Shown one piece after another: positions 55,361 to 64,000 of a DNA stretch of 64,000 nt. Position 1 is the stretch's first letter. Each line of letters begins with the position of its first letter. Location of the stretch: the NCBI GenBank assembly GCA_017441505.1, contig JAFRXL010000030.1, positions 1-64,000 on the forward strand, in the 5' to 3' direction. This DNA is from Ruminococcus sp. Lineage in GTDB: Bacteria > Bacillota > Clostridia > Oscillospirales > Ruminococcaceae. The notes beneath the pieces were generated by a model, which was not told the origin of the DNA, searched no databases, and saw only the letters and a program-made list of their open reading frames with translations. The position numbers and the translations under genes are program-made.

Positions 55361-56239
55361 TTATTTCTCCCGTGATTTTTTAGTGAAAGAGTGGCGTACA
55401 AGAAGAAAAGCTGAAATAACTGATACGAAGAACAAAGCTCCGGCAGCAGCATAGATATTTCTGCGGTCATATCCGGTATCTTCAACAAGATTTCCGGCAT
55501 TTGAAACGTTTATTATCTCGCCGTCGTCCGACCTCATTGCTACAGACAGCGAATCATCAGAAATTTCTTCAACAGTGAGATTCATTCCCATTGCCTCTAC
55601 AGCTCCGGCAAGTTCATCAACTACTTCAAGCTTCTGGTCTGCCGGAAGCTGTTTAAGAAGGCTGCGGTATTCTTCCGGAGACAGATTGTCGATGATGACC
55701 TGCTGCTGCTCTGGAGTAAAAGTGCTGATATACGCCATTTTCTCATCATAAGAAAGTTTTATGAAAGCTTTCTTGCTTATTCTTGTAAAAGTTGAACCGT
55801 CAGGCATTGTGAGAGTTATCTCATCATTATCAGCAGTTTCTTTTGGAGTGGTCACAGATGTATTTGCATCCGGCTCCTCCGGTTTACCTGTCACCTTATT
55901 TCCGGCTTTATCCGTTGAGGAAACAGGAGCTGTTGTCACGGTCGTAGTCGTTGTTGTTGTTGAATTTTTGGATTTTTTCTGAGGACCTGTAGTTATCAGG
56001 TTTTTTCCGGCTTGTCTCATATAACTTATCGCAAGGTCAAAATCAGTTTCATCATAGCTTTCAGGGCTCTGAAGATAGTAGTTATATCCGGCCTGTATAC
56101 TACTTTCCGGATACCCCCAGTATCTTGCTTCGGCAATTACGTCCTCAACAGTAGTGGCACTTGCGGTCAATCCGCCGGCAAATATACCTATGCCGGCAGC
56201 GGCAGCTGCAAATGCTCCTATCAAGAATTTTTTTATCAT
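55361..56239 (-). CDS. Surface protein, probable sortase substrate
   Basis: 292 aa. A signal peptide (about 1-29, cleaved near ASA-TT) comes first, then a short helical domain (about 30-80) and a Thr/Lys linker (about 90-140). A helical region follows with EKMAYISTFTPEQQQVIIDNL and a second, similar EYRSLLKQLPADQKLEVVDEL. The C-terminus has a sorting-signal layout: NLVEDTGYDRRN, a hydrophobic stretch of about 20, then RHSFTKKSREK. The motif VEDTG is not a standard LPXTG, LPXTA or LAXTG. GGAGGATAACTATT precedes the ATG. Confidence 0.8.
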   Translation of the reverse strand: MIKKFLIGAFAAAAAGIGIFAGGLTASATTVEDVIAEARYWGYPESSIQAGYNYYLQSPESYDETDFDLAISYMRQAGKNLITTGPQKKSKNSTTTTTTTVTTAPVSSTDKAGNKVTGKPEEPDANTSVTTPKETADNDEITLTMPDGSTFTRISKKAFIKLSYDEKMAYISTFTPEQQQVIIDNLSPEEYRSLLKQLPADQKLEVVDELAGAVEAMGMNLTVEEISDDSLSVAMRSDDGEIINVSNAGNLVEDTGYDRRNIYAAAGALFFVSVISAFLLVRHSFTKKSREK

Positions 56240-56284
56240 AATAGTTATCCTCCATTTTTGTTTGTATATAGATATACATAATAT

Positions 56285-56313
56285 ATTATACTCGTTCCGT
56301 ACTATATTGTCAA
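56285..56313 (-). promoter_or_regulatory. Sigma-A promoter of the sortase cassette
   Basis: Minus strand TTGACA (56313-56308), 17-bp spacer, TATAAT (56290-56285), perfect consensus. Confidence 0.85.
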
Positions 56314-56438
56314 GAAAAAGACTTTGTATTCACACTTATGGTCGCTTTTTTTGCAAAAAATGTTGTAATATGTGATAAAATATGTTATTATATAATATGT
56401 ATAATTATGCTCAGCCGCATGGCAGACAGGAGGACGAT

Positions 56439-59400
56439 ATGGATAAGAAGATCTCAATAAACGGTACTATGACTGCTCGTATCAACTTTGCGATGCAGCA
56501 GAATTATGTGCCTGTTTTCAGAAAGATAGTACTTACAAATAATACAGAGAACGATATAAGGGATGTAAAAATACGTCTGCACTTTGAGCCGGAATTCGCA
56601 AAGACCTATGAAAGTTCATGTATTGATCTTTTGTCCGGACAACCTGTGGAAATTTCTCCGATAAATATAGTTATGAACTCCGAGTATCTGTTCGGACTTA
56701 CAGAAAAAATGGTCGGAAGTGTGACTGTTGAAGCTGTTCAGGGAGAAGAGGTAATAGGATCAGAATCAATGAATATAGAGCTTCTTGCTTACGATCAGTG
56801 GACAGGTGTACTGTTTATGCCGGAAATGGCAGCAGCTTTTATAACTCCGAATCATCCTAAGATACAGGAAGTCATATCCTCGGCAAGTCTTTACCTGCAA
56901 AAATGGACAGGCTCTCCGTCATTTACCGGATACCAGACAAGGAATCCGAATATAGTAAAACAGCAGATGGGAGCTATATATGCCGCTTTACAGGAGCAGA
57001 ATATTGCTTATACAATGCCGCCGGCAAGCTATGAGGAAGCTCAGCGTGTAAGACTGCCTGATGCTGTGCTTGAAGGTAAGTCCGGAACCTGCCTCGATCT
57101 TTCTGTACTTTATTGTACCTGTCTTGAAGCAGTCGGACTGTCTCCCCTGCTGATACTTATAAAAGGTCACGCTTTTGCAGGCTGCTGGCTTGAAAACGAA
57201 ACTTTTCCGGACTGTCTGCAATTCGATCAGTCTGCCATAACCAAAAGGATCGCACGAGGCATCGATGCTATAAGTATAGTTGAGTGTACCGACTTCGTTG
57301 CCGGAAAAAATGTCGATTTTAATATGTCTGAAAAACACGCCTCAGCTAATCTGGACGAACCTTCTGATTTCTATTTTGCTATAGATGTTGAACGTACACG
57401 TTCAAGCGGAATAAGACCAATACCGTCAAGAATAGTTGAGAACGGAACTATCAAGGCTGTCGATTACGGTGAGCGTAAAAAATCAGAGATAACAGCCGCT
57501 CCGAGCGAGCTTGAAATAATAGGAGATATAGCTCAGCAGAATGAGAGTAAAGAGGTGACAAAGCAGGTCATCTGGGAGAGAAAGCTCCTTGACCTCAGCC
57601 TGAGGAACAGTCTGCTGAACTTCCGTCCGACTTCCATGAGCGTTCAGCTCATGATAGATGACCTCGGTGTGCTTGAGGACGAAATGTCAAAAGGCGAGGA
57701 ATTCAAGGTAATGCCTATGCCGAATGATATGACGCTCGACATCTCCGACAGCAAGATATACGAGATAGAAAACCAGAAAGACCTCATCGCTGCAATATCT
57801 GAATCTGAATTCAAGAGCAAAAGACTGCGTACCTTCCTGAAAGATTCAGAACTTGAAAAGCTGATGAAAAAACTGCACAGACAGGCTAAAGTCAGCATGG
57901 AGGAAAATGGTGCTAACACCATATACCTTGCACTCGGTTTCTTACGCTGGTTTGAAACGGACAAGAGTGACAAGCCAAGATACGCTCCGCTCGTACTTGT
58001 GCCGGTAGATATAGTCAGAAAGGTGCAGGAAAAAGCGTACACTATCCGAATAAGAGATGAAGATACTCAGGTAAATATCACGATGCTTGAAATGATGAGA
58101 CAGTTTTTCGGCATCGATATAAAAGGGCTCGACCCTGTTCCTGAGGACGAAAACGGTGTAGACCTCAAACTGATATTCAACACTATCCGTCACGGGATAA
58201 TGTCCAAAGACCGCTGGGACATTGAAGAATACGCATTTATAGGTCAGTTCTCGTTCACAAGATTCATAATGTGGAACGATATTCGCAATCGTGCTGATGA
58301 ACTTGCAAAAAATAAAGTAGTTGCAAGCCTTATATCCGGCAAAACTGAATGGACAGAAGAAGATATTTATATGTCTCCGCTTGAACTTGATGAAAAGGTT
58401 AAGCCTTCTGACCTTACTGTGCCGCTGAGTGCCGATTCTTCCCAGCTTGCGGCAGTTTATGCGGCATCTCAGGGAAAGAGCTTCGTGCTCCACGGACCTC
58501 CGGGAAGCGGTAAGTCTCAGACTATCACAAATATGATAGCAAGTGCATTGTATCAGGGAAAATCAGTACTGTTCGTAGCTGAGAAAATGGCAGCTCTGTC
58601 AGTAGTTGAAAAACGACTTGATAAAGTCGGACTTGGACCATTCTGCCTTGAACTCCATTCAAACAAAGCTCAGAAACGAGCCGTGCTGAAACAGCTTGAA
58701 GATACTCTTAACGTCGGAAAAATAAAACATCCGCAGGAGTATAAAGCTCAGGCAGAAAAGATCTATGCTCTGCGTCAGGAACTCGACCAGACTATGGAAG
58801 AAATACATAAAAAACGCAATTTTGACTTCTCAATGTACGAAGCTGCCGTCCGCTGCGAACGCAATAAGGAATACGGCGGAAAGTTTGCGTTTACTCAGCA
58901 GCAGATAGAGTCCATGAGCGAGTCCTCTTTCTCTATGTGGAAAGAAGCTCTGGAAAGTCTTTCAGCAGCCGGAAATGAGTTCGGTGACGTTACGACAACT
59001 CCGCTCAACATCTGCCGTCTGGAAAGCTGTACTCCCGAAACAAGAAACGTTTTCGAGGATAAGCTCAACGAGCTGAAAAAATGCCTTATCGAAACTGAAG
59101 CAGATAACATCCAGCTGTCCGAAATGTGCGGCGGAGCTCAGCTTGAATATCCTCAGTACAAAGCGGCAGCGGAAATGGTGAGAGCATCGTCCAGTGAGGG
59201 ACATATTCTGCCAAATATTATCACCGACGGCAGCTGGGACATCCATAGAGAAAAAGCTGAGAATATCGCTGTTACCGGTAAAGAGCTGAAAGAACTCAAA
59301 ACCGGGATACTTGATAAATTTGAAAATTCCGTACTCGCTTTCGACAGCAGCGGAGCTCTTGTAAACTGGAAAACTGCACAGAGTAAGTGGTTTATCCCTA

Positions 59401-62240
59401 AATTCTTTAGGAGCAAAAAGCTCGTGAGCGAACTTGCAGCTCATGCGAAGTCTGCCGGTACAGTCGACAAAAAGAATATCGTAGAATATTATAGCAAGCT
59501 CAACAGACTCGGTGAGCTCAGCCGCAGCGTCAAGGAGACTTCTCCGGATATAAAAGCTCTTTTCGGCAATATATGGCAGGATGAAGAGACTGACTGGGAG
59601 ATACTCAGCAGCTCGATCGAGCTTTCAAAAAATCTCCGTGAACAGATACTCTCATCCCCTCTTAGCGGCGAACAGAAACTCCGCATAGCTCAGTCACTTG
59701 CTGAAAAATTCGGTGACCCTTCGCTGAGGTCTGCAAACCGTGTAGTTTCAGAAAAGATAATTTCTGACTATACCGCTTTAGATTCCGTGAAAAATACGCT
59801 TGAAAGTGAATTTGCAGTAAAGACTGATAAATTGCTTTGCAGCGATAACTGGTGCGGATATGCGGCAGATAAGGCTGATGCTGTGATAAGAGCTCTGCCC
59901 CAGCTTAAAGAATGGACAGGCATCGTCAGCATATGCTCGAAACTCAGAGGTTACGGCATAGAAAATGTTGCTGATGTATACCTTGACGGGAATGTCAGCA
60001 ATAACCAACTGACCGCAGCTTTTGAAGCTGATATATGCCGGACTATGGTCACATCTGTAATATCCGGCAGCAAGCTGCTCTCAGGTTTTCAGGGTACTCT
60101 CTTTGAGGATACTATCCGCCGTCTTGGAGAAGCTCAGGATAACTTCACAAAGCTCTCTATGCAGGAGCTTGTTGCAGAGCTTTCTTCTAAAATACCGGCA
60201 GCCGGTGCAGCAGCAGGCAGCTCCGAGATAGGAATACTCCAGAAAGCAATAAAGAGCAACGGAAGAATGATGTCCATAAGAAAGCTCTTTGACAGCATAC
60301 CTAATCTGCTCAGAAGAATGTGTCCGGTAATGCTGATGAGCCCTATCTCAGTCGCTCAGTATATAGACCCGTCTTATCCGAAATTCGACCTTGTCATATT
60401 CGATGAGGCTTCACAGCTCCCTACCTGCGAGGCTGTTGGTGCTATCGCAAGAGGTGAAAACGTGATAGTTGTCGGAGACCCTAAACAGCTTCCGCCTACA
60501 AGCTTCTTCACTTCAAATCAGGTCGATGAGGAAAACTACGAAAAGGAAGACCTCGAAAGCGTACTCGATGACTGTCTTGCATTGTCGATGCCTCAGAAGC
60601 ATTTGCTGTGGCACTATCGTTCACGTCACGAAAGTCTCATAGCATACAGCAATGCTAAATACTATGAAAACAAGCTCTTCACATTCCCGTCCCCTGACGA
60701 TCAGGTATCAGAGGTAAGCTGGGTACACGTTGAAGGCTACTACGATAAAGGCTCAACTAAACAGAACAAGGCAGAAGCTCAGGCTATCGTTGAGGAAATT
60801 TGCAGACGACTTGCTGACCCTGAACTGCGTAAACTCAGCATAGGTGTAGTTACTTTCAGTATGCCGCAGCAGAACCTCATAGATGATATGCTCATGGACG
60901 CTTACAGACAGAACCCTCAGCTTGAAGAATGGGCTAACGAAATGTATGAGCCGATACTTATAAAGAACCTTGAAAATGTACAGGGTGATGAGCGTGATGT
61001 TATCATGTTCTCCATTGGTTACGGTCCTGATAAGGAAGGAAAGGTGTCGATGAATTTCGGTCCGCTCAACAGGGACGGCGGCTGGAGAAGACTTAACGTT
61101 GCAATTTCACGTTCAAAGGTGAAAATGATAGTATTCTCGGTAATAACTCCGGAACAGATCGACCTTTCAAGAACACGCTCTGACGGTGTTGAGGGTCTTA
61201 AAGGATTCCTTGAATTTGCTGCAAAGGGAAGAAGTGCTATTGCAGTAAAGGGCGGAAACAGCAGTTCTTATAACGGATTCGAGCAGATACTTGCTGCTGA
61301 ACTGAATAAGATAGGCTATACATCAAAGACTAATGTCGGCTGCTCAGACTATAAGATAGACGTTGCTGTATGCAATCCGGATAAGCCTGATACTTATATC
61401 ATGGGCATCAACTGCGGAAGCTTGTCGCATTATCAGAATGGTACTGCTAATGACCGTACATTGTCGCAGCCTGCGGTTCTCCGTGGACTCGGCTGGAATG
61501 TCATGAACGTCTATATCCTTGACTGGCTCGATAATAAGGAGCGTGTTCTGGATAAGATAAAAAAGGAGCTTGAAAAAGCTCTGGACAATTACAGAGCTCC
61601 TAAAACGATAGAAACTGCCGCTCCTAAGCCTAAGCAGGAAATAGCTTTTGAAAAGGAAGAAGAAGTGCCTGTCAGCGAGATGTGTGATAAGTACGAGACT
61701 TATACCGTCAGGGAAATAGGTACTTCCGAGACATTCAATGATGATAATTCCGCAAGGATAACAAAGTGCATCAATGACATTATAAAGGTCGAAGCACCGA
61801 TCTCGAAAAATATGCTTGCTAAAAAGGTGTTTGCAGGCTGGGGAATAAATCGTCCGGGAGCTAATATGAAAAAGACCTTTGATTCCGCTCTTGAACGTGC
61901 CGACGCAAAAATAATCGCTTCCGGCGAGACTGAATTCGTATGGCTGAATACTCAGGAACCGGAGCAGTATGAGAAATGCAGAACTATCTGTGACGATCCT
62001 CAGCGGAGAGACGCTGCGGATATTCCGCCTGAGGAGTACGCTCAGGGCATTAAGCTCATAATGACCAGACAAATAGCTATGCAGAGGGACGATCTCCTCA
62101 GAGAAACAGCTCATTTCTTTGGATTCACACGAGTTACTCCTGCACTTGAAACTGCACTTGCACTTGGTATACGTCAGGCTAAAAGCAAGGGATACATAAG
62201 CTTTGGCGATGACGGCAAAATAAGTTATGTTGAAAAATAA
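56439..62240 (+). CDS. Giant DUF4011 SF1 helicase with Vsr-like nuclease (Hhe-like)
   Basis: 1933 aa from the ATG at 56439 (CAGGAGGACGAT upstream). An Ig-like N-terminus (about 1-125) is followed by a transglutaminase-like part (about 190-300, GKSGTCLDLSVLYCTCLEAVG and IKGHAFAGCW). Next come DUF4011 (WERKLLDLSLRNSLLNFR, about 378), SF1 helicase motif I GPPGSGKSQT (about 686), motif II IFDEASQLP (about 1320), later motifs GDPKQLPPTSFF and NVQGDERDV, and GGWRRLNVAISRSK. An MTES_1575/Vsr-like endonuclease (about 1610-1705, IDVAVCNPDKPDTYIMGINCG) and a DUF3320-type C-terminus complete it. DUF4011-helicase-Vsr proteins have been reported as the Hhe antiphage system, but relatives are widespread in clostridia and may have a housekeeping role. 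It stands alone, next to murT. Confidence 0.88.
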   Translation: MDKKISINGTMTARINFAMQQNYVPVFRKIVLTNNTENDIRDVKIRLHFEPEFAKTYESSCIDLLSGQPVEISPINIVMNSEYLFGLTEKMVGSVTVEAVQGEEVIGSESMNIELLAYDQWTGVLFMPEMAAAFITPNHPKIQEVISSASLYLQKWTGSPSFTGYQTRNPNIVKQQMGAIYAALQEQNIAYTMPPASYEEAQRVRLPDAVLEGKSGTCLDLSVLYCTCLEAVGLSPLLILIKGHAFAGCWLENETFPDCLQFDQSAITKRIARGIDAISIVECTDFVAGKNVDFNMSEKHASANLDEPSDFYFAIDVERTRSSGIRPIPSRIVENGTIKAVDYGERKKSEITAAPSELEIIGDIAQQNESKEVTKQVIWERKLLDLSLRNSLLNFRPTSMSVQLMIDDLGVLEDEMSKGEEFKVMPMPNDMTLDISDSKIYEIENQKDLIAAISESEFKSKRLRTFLKDSELEKLMKKLHRQAKVSMEENGANTIYLALGFLRWFETDKSDKPRYAPLVLVPVDIVRKVQEKAYTIRIRDEDTQVNITMLEMMRQFFGIDIKGLDPVPEDENGVDLKLIFNTIRHGIMSKDRWDIEEYAFIGQFSFTRFIMWNDIRNRADELAKNKVVASLISGKTEWTEEDIYMSPLELDEKVKPSDLTVPLSADSSQLAAVYAASQGKSFVLHGPPGSGKSQTITNMIASALYQGKSVLFVAEKMAALSVVEKRLDKVGLGPFCLELHSNKAQKRAVLKQLEDTLNVGKIKHPQEYKAQAEKIYALRQELDQTMEEIHKKRNFDFSMYEAAVRCERNKEYGGKFAFTQQQIESMSESSFSMWKEALESLSAAGNEFGDVTTTPLNICRLESCTPETRNVFEDKLNELKKCLIETEADNIQLSEMCGGAQLEYPQYKAAAEMVRASSSEGHILPNIITDGSWDIHREKAENIAVTGKELKELKTGILDKFENSVLAFDSSGALVNWKTAQSKWFIPKFFRSKKLVSELAAHAKSAGTVDKKNIVEYYSKLNRLGELSRSVKETSPDIKALFGNIWQDEETDWEILSSSIELSKNLREQILSSPLSGEQKLRIAQSLAEKFGDPSLRSANRVVSEKIISDYTALDSVKNTLESEFAVKTDKLLCSDNWCGYAADKADAVIRALPQLKEWTGIVSICSKLRGYGIENVADVYLDGNVSNNQLTAAFEADICRTMVTSVISGSKLLSGFQGTLFEDTIRRLGEAQDNFTKLSMQELVAELSSKIPAAGAAAGSSEIGILQKAIKSNGRMMSIRKLFDSIPNLLRRMCPVMLMSPISVAQYIDPSYPKFDLVIFDEASQLPTCEAVGAIARGENVIVVGDPKQLPPTSFFTSNQVDEENYEKEDLESVLDDCLALSMPQKHLLWHYRSRHESLIAYSNAKYYENKLFTFPSPDDQVSEVSWVHVEGYYDKGSTKQNKAEAQAIVEEICRRLADPELRKLSIGVVTFSMPQQNLIDDMLMDAYRQNPQLEEWANEMYEPILIKNLENVQGDERDVIMFSIGYGPDKEGKVSMNFGPLNRDGGWRRLNVAISRSKVKMIVFSVITPEQIDLSRTRSDGVEGLKGFLEFAAKGRSAIAVKGGNSSSYNGFEQILAAELNKIGYTSKTNVGCSDYKIDVAVCNPDKPDTYIMGINCGSLSHYQNGTANDRTLSQPAVLRGLGWNVMNVYILDWLDNKERVLDKIKKELEKALDNYRAPKTIETAAPKPKQEIAFEKEEEVPVSEMCDKYETYTVREIGTSETFNDDNSARITKCINDIIKVEAPISKNMLAKKVFAGWGINRPGANMKKTFDSALERADAKIIASGETEFVWLNTQEPEQYEKCRTICDDPQRRDAADIPPEEYAQGIKLIMTRQIAMQRDDLLRETAHFFGFTRVTPALETALALGIRQAKSKGYISFGDDGKISYVEK

Positions 62241-62268
62241 AAGATGATGATTAATTCGGAGGCAAAAA

Positions 62269-63609
62269 TTGAAACGACTTCAGATATTGATAGGTAAGAT
62301 CATAGTAAAAATGCTCCGCCTGATGAAGCGGAATGCCGGTAATCTTCCGGGAATAATACTCTGGCATATATCCGGACACAAAGCTGTGTCGATGTTCAAA
62401 GTGGACTGCCCGATAATAGCGATAACCGGTACAAACGGCAAAACATCGGTCACAAACTGTATAGCTCAGCTTTTTGAGAAAAGCGGCAAAAAAATCATAA
62501 TCAACCGTGAGGGAAATAACCTCGATACCGGTATATGCTCGCTGCTTTTAAGGCACTGCGATATGAAGGGAAAAGTTGATGCGGATTATCTCATACTCGA
62601 AACCGACGAATCTCACGTACCTGTAGTTTATTCTCAGCTGAAACTCGATACGCTCATAGTACTCGATTTCTTCAGGGATCAGCTCGACAGAAACGGTGAA
62701 ATGGAAACTCTCATCCAGAAGATAAATGGTTTCTGCAAGAAATTCAACGGCAACCTGATACTCAACGGTGATGACCCTAATACAGCCCGTCTCGGACGTG
62801 CAAATCCAAATAATAAAAACGTAAAGTACTTCCACGCTGAGCGTTATGCGTTTGCAACTGATAAGATATTCGAGGCATCAGAGGGAAGATTCTGTCCGTT
62901 CTGCGGAGAGCCTTTAGAGTACGAGTATTATCAGTACTCTCATATCGGTAAATTCCACTGTCCGAAATGTAAGTTCGGCGAGTATGAGCCATACATCACA
63001 GCAAGCAATATTGACCTTGAAAAGCCTGTATTCACTGCTGACGGACATGAATACTCACCAAAACTCAACAGCATTTACAACGTCTATAATATGACCGCTG
63101 TAGCTGCTGCTGCAAAGCTGTACAATATTGACCAGAAGATAGTTGACGGAGTTATTTCCGGCTACACGGTCAAGAACGGACGTATGGAAAACTTTATGCT
63201 GAAAGACAGAAAAACGACCCTTAACCTTGCGAAAAATCCGGTCGGAGCCAATATGACCCTCAGAGTTATGAACGAGATGCAGGGCGAAAAGGAGCTGCTC
63301 TTTGTTCTGAATGACAACGTTGCGGACGGTCTTGATGTTTCGTGGATATGGGACATAAATTTCAGCATATTTGAACGTGTAACAAGAGTTGTAACATCAG
63401 GTACAAGAGCTTACGATATTGCCGTAAGAATAAAATGCTCCGGATATGACCAGTCAAAGATAGTAGTCCAGCCTGACCTTGACAAAGCTGTTGAGGAGCT
63501 CGCAAGTACTGAGGGACGCAAATTCGTTATAGCAAATTATACAGCAGTTCAGCCTACAAGAAGTGCTCTGAAGAGATATATCGCTAAGCATGGAGGTAAA
63601 ACAGAATGA
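62269..63609 (+). CDS. murT: Lipid II amidotransferase subunit MurT
   Basis: 446 aa, TTG start with GGAGGC upstream. Mur-ligase fold: ATP site ITGTNGKTSVTN (about 52-63), ETDESHVP and LDFFRDQLDRNGEM. A zinc ribbon inserted in the middle domain has CPFCGEPL (about 209) and CPKC (about 233), as in MurT of Gram-positives. The C-terminal DUF1727 domain (about 315-430) binds GatD. With GatD it amidates the D-Glu of lipid II to D-isoglutamine, needed for cross-linking. Its stop overlaps the gatD start (ATGA). Confidence 0.95.
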   Translation: MKRLQILIGKIIVKMLRLMKRNAGNLPGIILWHISGHKAVSMFKVDCPIIAITGTNGKTSVTNCIAQLFEKSGKKIIINREGNNLDTGICSLLLRHCDMKGKVDADYLILETDESHVPVVYSQLKLDTLIVLDFFRDQLDRNGEMETLIQKINGFCKKFNGNLILNGDDPNTARLGRANPNNKNVKYFHAERYAFATDKIFEASEGRFCPFCGEPLEYEYYQYSHIGKFHCPKCKFGEYEPYITASNIDLEKPVFTADGHEYSPKLNSIYNVYNMTAVAAAAKLYNIDQKIVDGVISGYTVKNGRMENFMLKDRKTTLNLAKNPVGANMTLRVMNEMQGEKELLFVLNDNVADGLDVSWIWDINFSIFERVTRVVTSGTRAYDIAVRIKCSGYDQSKIVVQPDLDKAVEELASTEGRKFVIANYTAVQPTRSALKRYIAKHGGKTE

Positions 63610-64000
63610 AAAAGATAAAAGTACTTCATATGTATGCTGATATGCTTGACCTTTACGGTGACAGCGGTAACATGGAGATACTCGGATACCGCTGTAAATT
63701 GCGTGGGATAGAGTGTCAGATAGACAAGTATTCTGTGGATTCGGAAATGCCTGATTTTTCCGGCTACGACCTCATTTATATAGGCGGAGGTGCTGACCTT
63801 GAACAGCAGCATATCTCTGAAGACCTTCTGAAATGCAGGGACGGTATAATCGAAGCTTATAAAAATGGAGTTTTCATGTTCCTTATATGCGGAGGCTACC
63901 AGCTCATGGGCAAGTATTACCGTGATGCCGACGGAAACGAGATACCCGGTCTCGGACTTTTCAGCTACTATACAGTCGCTCCTTCAAGCAGAAAAAAACG
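63606..64000 (+). CDS. gatD: Lipid II amidotransferase glutaminase subunit GatD (partial at right edge)
   Basis: The ATG at 63606 lies in the ATGA overlap with murT, and the frame stays open to the window edge (131 residues seen). It starts MKKIKVLHMYADMLDLYGDSGN, typical of GatD. It reaches the class I glutaminase nucleophile Cys in FLICGGYQLMG (about 98), as in CobB/CobQ-like amidotransferases. It supplies ammonia from Gln to MurT. The catalytic His lies beyond the edge. Confidence 0.95.
   Translation, partial: MKKIKVLHMYADMLDLYGDSGNMEILGYRCKLRGIECQIDKYSVDSEMPDFSGYDLIYIGGGADLEQQHISEDLLKCRDGIIEAYKNGVFMFLICGGYQLMGKYYRDADGNEIPGLGLFSYYTVAPSSRKK

Overview
The window looks like the chromosome of a low-to-mid GC anaerobic Firmicute close to rumen or gut Ruminococcus (Oscillospiraceae). 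The grounds are strong Shine-Dalgarno sites, frequent TTG starts, textbook sigma-A promoters, T-box control, a fused AdhE for ethanol fermentation, a nine-gene V-type ATPase, a GH3 lipoprotein and MurT/GatD. The species is inferred from gene content only.

Layout. 1-3212 is one end of an integrative element: a broken ORF, a sigma-70-like regulator and a very AT-rich NACHT STAND ATPase (a known class of phage-defence proteins). It ends in the 3' part of a tRNA-Leu(CAG) gene, which I read as the attachment site. 3213-8825 holds a lipoprotein gene split by an in-frame stop, a possible truncated gene, a collagen-like surface protein and adhE. 8826-13205 is a compact minus-strand operon: ACT protein, two gamma-glutamyl ligase families, an EgtC-like class II amidotransferase, a YunG-like protein and a small protein. 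A 22-codon Cys-containing ORF and a hairpin precede it. It diverges, from two perfect promoters sharing palindromes, from tcdA, which is followed by moeB/thiF and a rhodanese (sulfur or E1 chemistry). 15357-15752 is an isolated transcription unit of two tiny ORFs. An Ile-type T-box then controls an HTH-cupin-acyl-CoA ligase fusion.

18581-23105 is a signalling operon (diguanylate cyclase, degenerate sensor, solute-binding lipoprotein). After a ZIP metal transporter comes the V-ATPase operon (24442-32924, order ntpFIKECGABD, with Na+-binding residues in subunit K). A GH3 glucosidase, a VWA/binding-protein fusion with a membrane partner and an unlisted 58-aa membrane protein follow. The phe-tRNA synthetase operon (38522-43721) has a Phe T-box and is split by a tandem duplication: pheS, geneX, a 30-codon pheT fossil, geneX', pheT.

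43871-53660 is mostly housekeeping: nnr, a lipoprotein, a guanine deaminase-like enzyme, a DUF3810-like protein, an EamA exporter, recQ, a COG0523 GTPase and an aquaporin. It contains a 180-bp palindromic MITE-like element whose end sequence recurs at two other gene ends. 53763-56239 is a sortase cassette with its likely substrate. The window ends with a 1933-aa DUF4011 helicase-nuclease (resembling the Hhe defence protein) and murT-gatD (lipid II amidation; gatD runs off the edge).

The best candidates for something undescribed are the gamma-glutamyl operon with its Cys-codon leader, the two-small-ORF unit at 15420-15716, the sortase cassette with a non-canonical sorting motif, the Ile T-box on an acyl-CoA ligase and the duplicated gene inside pheST.
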